5,923 nucleotides of DNA from JBDTMC01 sp039934475 (GTDB taxonomy: Bacteria > Acidobacteriota > Terriglobia > Bryobacterales > Bryobacteraceae), in contig JBDTMC010000481.1 of the NCBI GenBank assembly GCA_039934475.1, positions 1 through 5,923 on the forward strand, in the 5' to 3' direction. Both the position numbers and the translations under genes were made by a program. Shown in pieces: positions 1 to 5,923 of this stretch (its first letter is position 1; every line of letters starts with the position of its first letter). The notes beneath the pieces were generated by a model. That model saw only the letters and a program-made list of their open reading frames with translations. It did no database searches and was not told the origin of the DNA.

Positions 1-153
1 ACTGAAGTTTACGCAGGAGTTTGTGGACTCTGTTTTCAAGCGCGATACACGGTGTGTGCGCCACCGGCGGGCTGATGCCGATGCTCGGCAAGTGGCGAAT
101 GGCTTCGGCCTCGGGTGACGTAAACTCTGTAGAGAGCAAATCTGGGCCGATCA
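1..153. other. Leader region upstream of the cytochrome/DUF1549 gene, no defensible gene
   Basis: This stretch lies between the left edge and the first gene. In the frame of that gene there are stops at 73-75, 121-123 and 130-132, so the downstream gene cannot start further left. The promoter of the plus-strand operon should lie here or further left, but I see no convincing -35/-10 pair. A short hairpin with arms GAGT (17-20) and ACTC (27-30) followed by TGTTTT could be the end of an upstream transcript, but the stem is too short to call. A minus-strand frame is open across the whole stretch and is discussed as a finding. Confidence 0.5.
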
Positions 154-2634
154 ATGAGAATCGCAACGTTACTATGTCTGGCCGCCATTGGGACACTCGA
201 TGCCGCCGATCCGGCGCTCGACGTGCTGTCGAAGCGTTGCCTCAGCTGCCACGGGGCATCGAAAATGGGCGGCCTCGACTTGCGCAACCGGGATGCCGCA
301 CTGCTTGGTGGCGGACGTGGACCAGCGCTCATCCCCGGCAAGCCAGAACAGAGCCTTTTGCTGGACGCTGTGACAGGTAAGGGAGGCCTCAAAATGCCTC
401 CGGGAACGGTCTCGTTAGCGGAAGCTGAAGTCGAGGCTCTGCGCTCTTGGATCGCTGCCGGAGCTGGTTGGAGTACTAGCACGAAGGCTGCCTCGACGGA
501 TGTCCATTGGTCGTTTCGTAAGCCGGTGCGGCTCGTTGTCCCTGCGGGCAGCCTGCACCCGATTGACGCCTTTATCGATCAACAACTGGCGGCCAAAGGG
601 CTGACGGCTGCGCCGCGTGCGGGTAAGGCGACTTTGATCCGGCGCGCCTATATGGATCTCGTTGGTCTTCCTCCTCCGCCTGATCGGGTGGCCGCGTTTC
701 TTGCCGATTCCTCGCCTGACGCCTGGCCTAAGCTCATCGACGAGCTCTTGAAGTCTCCTCAGTATGGGGAACGGTGGGGCCGGCACTGGCTGGATGCAGC
801 GCGTTATGCCGACAGCGGCGGCTACGAAACCGATATCTACTTCAAGAACGCCTGGCGCTATCGGGACTATGTCATCAAGTCGTTCAACGACGACAAGCCG
901 TTCGATCGTTTTGTCCAGGAGCAGATCGCGGGCGACGAAATGTGGCCCGACAATTTGGATCTCAGCGGTACCTACGACATTCCGAAACAAAAGCTGGAAC
1001 ATCTGGAGGCGCAGGTAGCGACGGGGCTGTATACATTAGGTCCGGAGGTTCACGAGTCGAACATGGATTCGGAGAAACTCCAGTACGAGAAGCTGACGGA
1101 CTGGGTGGACACGACTAGTTCGCTGTTTATGGGACTGACATTCGGATGCGCACGCTGTCACGACCATAAGTTCGACCCCATCCCCCAACGCGACTACTAT
1201 CGGCTCGCCGCGGCATTCGCGTATTCGACGGAAACGGAAGTTCCCGTTGTGCACCGCATGTCGATCCGCGATCACGGCCAGTACTTCCCCAAAGTCATCG
1301 CAGTGACCGAGGCTCGAACCGCCTATCGCTTGCACCAGGAATCCGTGCGCAAGCGGCTGACGGAAGAACGCAAGCGCGCCTTCACAAAAGAGGAAATCGC
1401 GGCGTACGATACGAAGGACGAAGCGCGCACTACACAGCAAAAGCCCCTTGCGGAGAAGGTTGCGGTTGCAGTTCGCGGAATCAACATCGAAAAAGAGATG
1501 AGCCAGGCGGAGGCCGAGCGTTCCCGGTTGCTGCTGGAGGGAATTGGCAAGGCGGTGCTAGATGTTCCGGAACGGGATGCCGCGCAGGGGCTGTGGGATG
1601 GGTTGATGGAAATTCCGGTGGCTTCCGTGTTGGGTCATCGCGATCCTGCGCTGGTTCCACCGACCTTTATATATGGACGCGGGGAACTGTCCCTCAAGAA
1701 GTCCCGAGTGGAAGCCGGTCTGCCCGCCTTCCTCGGTGCTGGTGATATCAAGTTCGACGATTGCTCCGGACAGTGCGTTCCTCTGGCAAGGAAGGCACTC
1801 GCTTTATGGCTCACCCAGCCGGAGCATCCTCTCACGTCGCGCGTCATTGTGAACCGGGTCTGGGCTTGGCACTTTGGACGAGGGCTGGTGGCCACGCCAA
1901 ACGATTTCGGACGGCAGGGCTCCGCACCCACTTTACCGGCATTGCTCGATTGGATGGCGACGGAATTCCCCGCCCGGAAATGGAGCATCAAGGAACTGCA
2001 CCGGCTGATCATGACGTCCGAAACCTACCAGCGCGCCAGTTCGTTACAGAACGAGAAGAATCTAAGCATCGATCGGGACAACCTTTATCACTGGCGCTTC
2101 AACCGGCGGCGGCTGGAGGGAGAGGCCCTTTGGGACTCGATGCATTCGGCGGCGGGTACGCTGAACCTTCAGCGCGGCGGCCCGCCCGTGGCTCCGCCGT
2201 TGAGTCCCGACGAAATCGACGGACTCGGCTCCGCCTGGCAGTGGCCAACCAACGCCGACCCGGCGCAGCACAACAGGCGCGGCGTCTATCTGCTGGTGAG
2301 GCGCAACTTTCCCTATCCGATGTTCGAGGCCTTTGATAATCCGATCAACTCAGTGAGTTGTCCGCAGCGTGATGTCAGTTCCGTCGCCCCGCAGGCGTTG
2401 TGGTTCCTGAATAATCGGGTGGCGATGGAGCAGGCGAAGCAATTCGCGGCGCGTCTGCGAGCGGAATCGGGCCCCGATACTGGTGCAATGGTGGATCGCG
2501 CGTGGACGTTGGCGCTGGCGCGCTCGCCCTCCGGTGAAGAGAAGCAGCAAGCCGTAGCTCTGATTTCCCGGCTGTCGCTGGAAGGCTTCTGCCTGTCGCT
2601 GTTTAACCTTAACGAGTTTGCGTTTGTAGATTAA
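154..2634 (+). CDS. Secreted c-type cytochrome protein with PSCyt1, DUF1549 and DUF1553 domains
   Basis: This is an 826-residue protein of the 'planctomycete cytochrome C' family, whose molecular role is not established. Residues 1-17 form a short signal peptide (R2, then a hydrophobic stretch to about L15), so the protein is probably periplasmic or surface-exposed. The PSCyt1 domain follows: heme motif CLSCH at 29-33 and a likely axial Met81 in GGLKMPPG, ending in a helix with W99-I100 near 100-106. DUF1549 spans roughly 135-345 and ends with the family signature CARCHDHKFD (332-341), a second CXXCH. Residues 360-520 are charged and helical, without the inserted LamG-like domain seen in longer relatives. 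DUF1553 runs from about 547 (LALWLTQPEHPLTSR) through SVAPQALWFLN to the family-typical NEFAFVD at the very end, so the protein is complete. The start is fixed by in-frame stops at 121-123 and 130-132 and by the signal peptide. The ribosome site is weak (GGG at 144-146). It is followed after 6 bp by the DUF1501 gene, its usual partner. The family call is firm; heme loading and substrate are inferred or unknown. Confidence 0.95.
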   Translation: MRIATLLCLAAIGTLDAADPALDVLSKRCLSCHGASKMGGLDLRNRDAALLGGGRGPALIPGKPEQSLLLDAVTGKGGLKMPPGTVSLAEAEVEALRSWIAAGAGWSTSTKAASTDVHWSFRKPVRLVVPAGSLHPIDAFIDQQLAAKGLTAAPRAGKATLIRRAYMDLVGLPPPPDRVAAFLADSSPDAWPKLIDELLKSPQYGERWGRHWLDAARYADSGGYETDIYFKNAWRYRDYVIKSFNDDKPFDRFVQEQIAGDEMWPDNLDLSGTYDIPKQKLEHLEAQVATGLYTLGPEVHESNMDSEKLQYEKLTDWVDTTSSLFMGLTFGCARCHDHKFDPIPQRDYYRLAAAFAYSTETEVPVVHRMSIRDHGQYFPKVIAVTEARTAYRLHQESVRKRLTEERKRAFTKEEIAAYDTKDEARTTQQKPLAEKVAVAVRGINIEKEMSQAEAERSRLLLEGIGKAVLDVPERDAAQGLWDGLMEIPVASVLGHRDPALVPPTFIYGRGELSLKKSRVEAGLPAFLGAGDIKFDDCSGQCVPLARKALALWLTQPEHPLTSRVIVNRVWAWHFGRGLVATPNDFGRQGSAPTLPALLDWMATEFPARKWSIKELHRLIMTSETYQRASSLQNEKNLSIDRDNLYHWRFNRRRLEGEALWDSMHSAAGTLNLQRGGPPVAPPLSPDEIDGLGSAWQWPTNADPAQHNRRGVYLLVRRNFPYPMFEAFDNPINSVSCPQRDVSSVAPQALWFLNNRVAMEQAKQFAARLRAESGPDTGAMVDRAWTLALARSPSGEEKQQAVALISRLSLEGFCLSLFNLNEFAFVD

Positions 2635-2640
2635 CTTCTT

Positions 2641-4047
2641 ATGCTTTGCGATCGACAATCCAGCGCATCATCACGGCGCGAGTTCCTTTCGCGTTTCTCT
2701 TTTGGATTCGGCGGCATGGCGCTCAATTCCCTTGGCGCTTCGTCATCAAACCCTCTAGCGCCAAAGCCGCCGCATTGGCCGGCCAAAGCCAAGAGCGTGA
2801 TCTATCTGTTCATGCAGGGCGGGCCGAGCCACGTAGATAGCTTTGACCCAAAGCCGCTGCTACAGAAGTACGATGGTCAGCCGATTCCGCCAAGCTTCGA
2901 CGCACAAGGGCTCAATCTGCAATTCATCCGCGTGGCGGAATCGAAGTTGATGGGGTCCCGCCGCCAGTTCCGGCGCTATGGGCAATCGGGCCTGGAGATC
3001 TCCGACCTCTTCGCACACACGGCGCAACACGCGGACGATATTGCCGTGATTCGATCGATGTATCACGACGCGTTTATTCATGGCCCGGCGCTAAACCTCT
3101 TGTACTCGGGTTCGATCCGCGCCGGGTTTCCCAGCGCGGGCGCCTGGATCGTGTATGGCCTGGGAACCGAATGCGATAACCTGCCGGCCTTCGTGATGAT
3201 GACCGATGGCCCCATCAGCGGACGCAACCGCAATTCCTATTCATCCGGGTTTTTACCGGCCGTGTATCAAGGAACGGTGCTGCGTGCCGAAGGTACGCCA
3301 CTTGTGAACTTGTCGCCTCCTGCAGGAGTCACGCGCGACGATCAGGAAGTACTGCTGAAGCAAGTGGAGACCTGGAATCGCGAACATCTGAAGGGGCGGG
3401 AAGATGACACGCGCCTGGAAGCGCAGATCAACAACTACGAGTTGGCGTTTCGGATGCAGATGGCCGCGCCCGGGCTGGTGGACATATCGAATGAGCCCGC
3501 GGATATCCGGCGACTCTATGGACTGGATGAGAAGGCGACGGAAAAGTTTGGGCGTCTGGCGTTGCTGTCTCGAAGGATGGTGGAGCGCGGTGTGCGGTTC
3601 GTGCAGCTCATCTCAACCGATTGGGACGGGCACGGCGAGTGCGATAAGAATCATACTGACAACTCGGCCAAAATTGACCGGCCCATCGCTGGCCTGATCG
3701 CCGACCTGAAACAGAGGGGACTACTGGAATCGACGCTAATTGTGTGGGTGGGCGAGTTCGGCCGTACACCGGTGATGCAGGGAAAGGATGGCCGGGACCA
3801 TCATCCCTACGGGTTCTCAGCGTGGATGTGCGGCGGCGGAGTGAAAGGTGGAAGGGTGATCGGCGCCACCGACGACTTAGGGTTTCGGGCCGCCGAGGAT
3901 CGCGTTCATGTCAACGACTTTCATGCCAACATGCTGGCTATGCTGGGGCTCGACCACCGGCGCCTGACGTATCCGTTCAACGGCCGGAATTTCCGGTTGA
4001 CTGATGTCGGTGGAGATTTTGATCTAGTGCGGCGGCTGACCACGTGA
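2641..4047 (+). CDS. Tat-exported DUF1501 family protein (alkaline phosphatase/sulfatase-like)
   Basis: This 468-residue protein belongs to DUF1501, a family related to the alkaline phosphatase/sulfatase fold but without a settled reaction. The N-terminus carries a twin-arginine type motif, SRREFL at 11-16, followed by a Gly/Phe-rich moderately hydrophobic stretch to about 33. This implies export in folded form, fitting a metalloenzyme. Family signatures are in order: MQGGPSHVDSFDPKP from 58 (H64, D66, D69 as possible metal or active-site residues), MYHDAFIHGP at 140-149, TDWDGHGE at 326-333, GEFGRTP at 371-377, GRDHHPYG at 384-391, HVNDFHA at 423-429 and LDHRRLTYPFNGRNFRLTD at 437-455. All are intact and the length is normal for the family. 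The start is the first ATG after the upstream stop, and later Met codons would lose the Tat motif. There is no visible Shine-Dalgarno in the 6-bp gap, so translational coupling to the cytochrome gene is likely. Residue roles are inferred from fold similarity, not from characterised homologues. Confidence 0.94.
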   Translation: MLCDRQSSASSRREFLSRFSFGFGGMALNSLGASSSNPLAPKPPHWPAKAKSVIYLFMQGGPSHVDSFDPKPLLQKYDGQPIPPSFDAQGLNLQFIRVAESKLMGSRRQFRRYGQSGLEISDLFAHTAQHADDIAVIRSMYHDAFIHGPALNLLYSGSIRAGFPSAGAWIVYGLGTECDNLPAFVMMTDGPISGRNRNSYSSGFLPAVYQGTVLRAEGTPLVNLSPPAGVTRDDQEVLLKQVETWNREHLKGREDDTRLEAQINNYELAFRMQMAAPGLVDISNEPADIRRLYGLDEKATEKFGRLALLSRRMVERGVRFVQLISTDWDGHGECDKNHTDNSAKIDRPIAGLIADLKQRGLLESTLIVWVGEFGRTPVMQGKDGRDHHPYGFSAWMCGGGVKGGRVIGATDDLGFRAAEDRVHVNDFHANMLAMLGLDHRRLTYPFNGRNFRLTDVGGDFDLVRRLTT

Positions 4048-4058
4048 CACGCCACTAG
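4024..4058. other. Imperfect inverted repeat spanning both convergent stop codons
   Basis: The outer arms CTAGTG (4024-4029) and CACTAG (4053-4058) pair over 6 bp. After a 2-nt bulge (4030-4031) the inner arms GCG (4032-4034) and CGC (4050-4052) add 3 bp, leaving a loop of about 15 nt. The TGA of the DUF1501 gene (4045-4047) lies in the loop, and the TAG of the minus-strand deaminase gene (4055-4057) lies in the right arm. Neither strand has a T-run after the arms, so it does not look like a classical intrinsic terminator. It could be a shared RNA 3'-end hairpin or chance. The pairing is seen in the sequence; any function is inferred. Confidence 0.35.
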
Positions 4059-5266
4059 AAACAAGTGCGGTAGAAGTCGAGCACGTTGTAGGCGTCATCG
4101 ACAACGGGAATCACGCGCCACTTATCGAAAGCCGTGCAAGGGTGAGAGATTCCGCAGCAGACTCGATCGCCCACTGACAACGGGACGGGCGAGGCGGTCA
4201 GAAACGCGTGCTGGTCGTTGATTTGCTTAATGGCTGCTCCATCGAGGGATACGCGATCCCCGAGTCCCGAACCGCGCGGCACGGCGTGCAAGGGGATGGG
4301 CAGTCCCAGATCGTAGGCGCAATCGCGTTTACCGAAAGTAAGTATCGCGGATTCGGGGCTCTGCACGGACTGCACCACGGCCCATAGTTCAAGAGCGGCC
4401 GTGAAGGCAGGCGCGGCTGAATCGCCGCGTGCTTGGGCGGCTTTCAACTTGTCGGCGTAGAAGCCATGATCGTGGGTCACGTAACAGCCGCTGCGAAGCA
4501 CCACCGAATAGCGGTCGATAGCACTCCCGCAGTATTTCAAGACACCGCTGAGAAATGAACTGCCGCCAGCACTGAAGAGGAAAGGCGCGCCTTCGGGCTC
4601 CGGCATTGAGCCGGCGAAGGATAGTGCACGTTGGAGAAACTCCTCGGCCTGCGTGTGCTCGTGCGCGGTGCCTTCGAAGGCCTCGACACCGGCATACTCC
4701 AAGACTGGACGATGGCGGCGGATGGCCTCATACACGGACATGCCTTGTTCCAGGCTTGCAACACCGGTTCGCCAATCGGGCCGGCCCCATTCGATCAGGA
4801 CGCGCAGTGGCCGCGCGGGGCTGAACTCATGCAGGTACGCGGCGAGTTGCTCCACTACGGCGACACTGTCGGCCAGGCAATAGATCTCGACGTCATCGGT
4901 GAGCGCCCTGGCCAGCAGGCCCGCGGCCACTTTGCCCACCACCTGATTCGCGATCAGAACGCGGCGTGCGCCGGCCTTCAGGCACACCAGTGTCTGCTGC
5001 GCTGTTGCCGCGGTGATGCCCCACGCGCCGGCCGCAAGCTGTCGTTGGAAGATGGGCGGGCACATGGTGGTCTTGCCGTGCGGCGCCAGCAGAAAGCCGT
5101 TCTGCCGACACCATCGGGCCATCACATCAATGTTCGAATGAAGGGCACTTTCTTTGAGCACCAGGACGGGATAGAGCAAGTCGTCATTCAGGATGTTCCA
5201 GTTCCCGGCGTCAGGAAAGAGCGGGGCGCCTTTTTCAATCGTGCGGTCGCTATCGTGGTGGCTCAT
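4055..5266 (-). CDS. D-serine dehydratase-like PLP enzyme ('amino acid deaminase' family)
   Basis: This 403-residue protein is a complete fold-type III PLP enzyme of the eukaryotic-type D-serine dehydratase / D-threonine aldolase superfamily. It matches best the bacterial proteins annotated 'amino acid deaminase'. The likely reaction is removal of ammonia from a D-3-hydroxy amino acid (D-Ser, D-Thr or D-threo-3-hydroxyaspartate) to give the 2-oxo acid. Residues 20-45 give the family N-terminus (GNWNILNDDLLYPVLVLKES). PLP-binding Lys65 sits in LAPHGKTTM. The alanine racemase-like barrel follows, with TAATAQQ at 86-91, RTGV at 166-169 and a Gly-rich phosphate-binding SAGGSS at 232-237. The C-terminal metal domain has SGCYVTHDHGFY at 259-270, FGKRDCAYDLGLP at 311-323, DQHAFL at 351-356 and GISHPCTAFDKW at 372-383. 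His375 and Cys377 are the expected zinc ligands, and Cys favours dehydratase over D-threonine aldolase, which has Asp there. There is no signal peptide, so it is cytoplasmic. It starts 5 bp after the dehydrogenase gene. The exact substrate is not resolvable from sequence. Confidence 0.92.
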   Translation of the reverse strand: MSHHDSDRTIEKGAPLFPDAGNWNILNDDLLYPVLVLKESALHSNIDVMARWCRQNGFLLAPHGKTTMCPPIFQRQLAAGAWGITAATAQQTLVCLKAGARRVLIANQVVGKVAAGLLARALTDDVEIYCLADSVAVVEQLAAYLHEFSPARPLRVLIEWGRPDWRTGVASLEQGMSVYEAIRRHRPVLEYAGVEAFEGTAHEHTQAEEFLQRALSFAGSMPEPEGAPFLFSAGGSSFLSGVLKYCGSAIDRYSVVLRSGCYVTHDHGFYADKLKAAQARGDSAAPAFTAALELWAVVQSVQSPESAILTFGKRDCAYDLGLPIPLHAVPRGSGLGDRVSLDGAAIKQINDQHAFLTASPVPLSVGDRVCCGISHPCTAFDKWRVIPVVDDAYNVLDFYRTCF

Positions 5267-5271
5267 GGCTC

Positions 5272-5923
5272 TTACGAGTGTACGTCGCCGATATGCTCCG
5301 GATATCTTTGGGCGAGAGCCCGGATCTCATAACTGAACTTCAGAAACAATTCTTCCCAGCGCCGAGCCGATTCCTCGGAATAGGTATAAAAGCCCTTTGC
5401 GTTTGACACGCCGCGAGCCCCCGATCCCACGGTCTCGCGCATTAACCGCGGCACCTCTTTGCTACAGTCAAGCTCCGGCAAGAGATCCTTCATCACCGCG
5501 GCATACGCGGGAATGCCGGTGAGATCCATGAAACGGAAGGGGCCGGCGAAAGTAATCCACCAGCCAAGATCGTTGCGCAGTGAGCGATCTACATCGGCGG
5601 GCGTAGCGTACCCGTTTTCCACCAGGAAGAACGCCTCGCGCAACATCGCATACATAATTCGGTTGGTGATGAAGCCGCGAATGTCCTTCTTTACCAGAGT
5701 GGGTTCCTTGCCCCATCCGCGCGCCAGATCCACTGCTCGTTGCGCGTATTCGGCTCCGGTTTTTTCGCCGCAAATGATTTCCATAAACCGGGTGATATGC
5801 GCCGGTTCAGCCCAGTGAATGCCGAGAACCCGTTCCGGCACTTTGGCTTCGTTTTGCAATAGGGTCATCGGAATGGACGAAGTGTTGCTGCCGATCAACG
5901 CATCGGCGGCGGCGTTCTCTTCC
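5272..5923 (-). CDS. 3-hydroxyacyl-CoA dehydrogenase family protein, N-terminus beyond the window
   Basis: This is the C-terminal part (216 residues visible) of an NAD-dependent 3-hydroxyacyl-CoA dehydrogenase-family protein. The reading frame is open to the right edge, so roughly 100-120 residues carrying the GxGxxG NAD-binding loop are outside. The visible part starts near the end of the Rossmann domain with GSNTSSIP (fragment residues 11-18). The catalytic His36 in HWAEP and Glu48 (RFMEII) keep the 12-residue spacing of the His/Glu dyad. The C-terminal helical domain follows with DIRGFITNRIMYAMLREA and DVDRSLRNDLGWWITFAGP, then GFYTY. The last 35 residues (from SEESARRWEE) extend beyond the usual GFYxY end. 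HWAEP replaces the canonical HFFNP, placing it in a divergent subgroup whose substrate may not be a fatty acyl-CoA. A TTG at 5898-5896 is an internal Leu codon, not a start, because coding sequence continues upstream (EENAAADAL). It shares a probable operon with the downstream deaminase (5-bp gap). Confidence 0.9.
   Translation of the reverse strand, partial: EENAAADALIGSNTSSIPMTLLQNEAKVPERVLGIHWAEPAHITRFMEIICGEKTGAEYAQRAVDLARGWGKEPTLVKKDIRGFITNRIMYAMLREAFFLVENGYATPADVDRSLRNDLGWWITFAGPFRFMDLTGIPAYAAVMKDLLPELDCSKEVPRLMRETVGSGARGVSNAKGFYTYSEESARRWEELFLKFSYEIRALAQRYPEHIGDVHS

Noticed and set aside
13..36. Hairpin GAGT/ACTC followed by TGTTTT as an intrinsic terminator
   Set aside because: The stem has only four Watson-Crick pairs plus a possible G-T wobble, and the T-run is interrupted. 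It is too weak without a known upstream gene.
21..49. TTGTGG (21-26), 17-bp spacer and GATACA (44-49) as a sigma-70 type promoter
   Set aside because: Each box matches the consensus at only three of six positions, which is expected often by chance.
6..126. 8-bp inverted repeat AGTTTACG (6-13) and CGTAAACT (119-126)
   Set aside because: One such pair in about 150 bp is not rare enough, and the 105-bp spacing fits no operator type I recognise.
172..180. Possible lipoprotein Cys8 in the signal peptide of the cytochrome protein
   Set aside because: The residues before Cys8 (TLL) do not fit the lipobox, and only seven residues precede it, so a Sec-type signal cleaved near Ala17 is more likely.
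21..380. Plus-strand frame starting MWTLFSS and overlapping the signal peptide and heme domain
   Set aside because: The downstream half is a shifted reading of the PSCyt1 domain, and the upstream half shows nothing recognisable.
415..1002. Minus-strand open frame (195 codons) inside the cytochrome/DUF1549 gene
   Set aside because: It is very Arg-rich, has no motif, and lies opposite strongly conserved domains, so it is a shadow frame.
1761..2336. Plus-strand 191-codon frame overlapping DUF1553
   Set aside because: It is an alternative frame of a conserved domain, rich in Arg, Gly and Ala, without family features.
4041..4046. CACGTG palindrome overlapping the DUF1501 stop codon
   Set aside because: A single six-base palindrome is expected by chance and has no bacterial regulatory context here.
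4631..5332. Long plus-strand open frame (233 codons) opposite the deaminase and dehydrogenase junction
   Set aside because: It is antisense to two well-supported genes, has no recognisable domain, and long antisense frames are common in GC-rich coding DNA.

Overview
The window reads as a GC-rich bacterial chromosome segment, most plausibly from an Acidobacterium of the Solibacter/Bryobacter type, with Planctomycetes or Verrucomicrobia as alternatives. This rests mainly on the first two genes. An exported cytochrome c/DUF1549/DUF1553 protein next to a Tat-exported DUF1501 protein is a pairing heavily expanded in those phyla. No phylogenetic test was possible here, so the assignment is an inference.

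Layout: positions 1-153 hold no gene I can defend. On the plus strand, 154-2634 encodes an 826-residue secreted protein with PSCyt1, DUF1549 and DUF1553 domains. After a 6-bp gap, 2641-4047 encodes a 468-residue DUF1501 protein with an SRREFL Tat-type signal. The two very probably form one operon whose products act outside the cytoplasmic membrane. On the minus strand, 5923-5272 is the C-terminal two thirds of a 3-hydroxyacyl-CoA dehydrogenase-family enzyme whose N-terminus lies beyond the right edge. After a 5-bp gap, 5266-4055 encodes a complete fold-type III PLP enzyme of the D-serine dehydratase / 'amino acid deaminase' family. These two also look like one operon.

The two operons converge. 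Their stop codons are separated by only 7 bp and sit inside an imperfect inverted repeat (4024-4058) that might act as a shared 3'-end hairpin.

How the genes may work together: the PSCyt1/DUF1549/DUF1553 protein has a c-type heme motif and the DUF1501 protein has an alkaline-phosphatase/sulfatase-like fold signature, so they may form a redox/hydrolase module. Its substrate is unknown in general and cannot be read from this window. The minus-strand pair looks catabolic: a D-hydroxy-amino-acid deaminase beside an NAD-dependent hydroxyacid or hydroxyacyl dehydrogenase of a non-canonical subgroup (HWAEP in place of HFFNP). I see no tRNA, rRNA, CRISPR array, insertion sequence, phage gene or obvious transferred island. 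The clearest under-described element is the PSCyt1/DUF1549/DUF1553-DUF1501 pair, which belongs to widespread but uncharacterised families and is not unique to this window.
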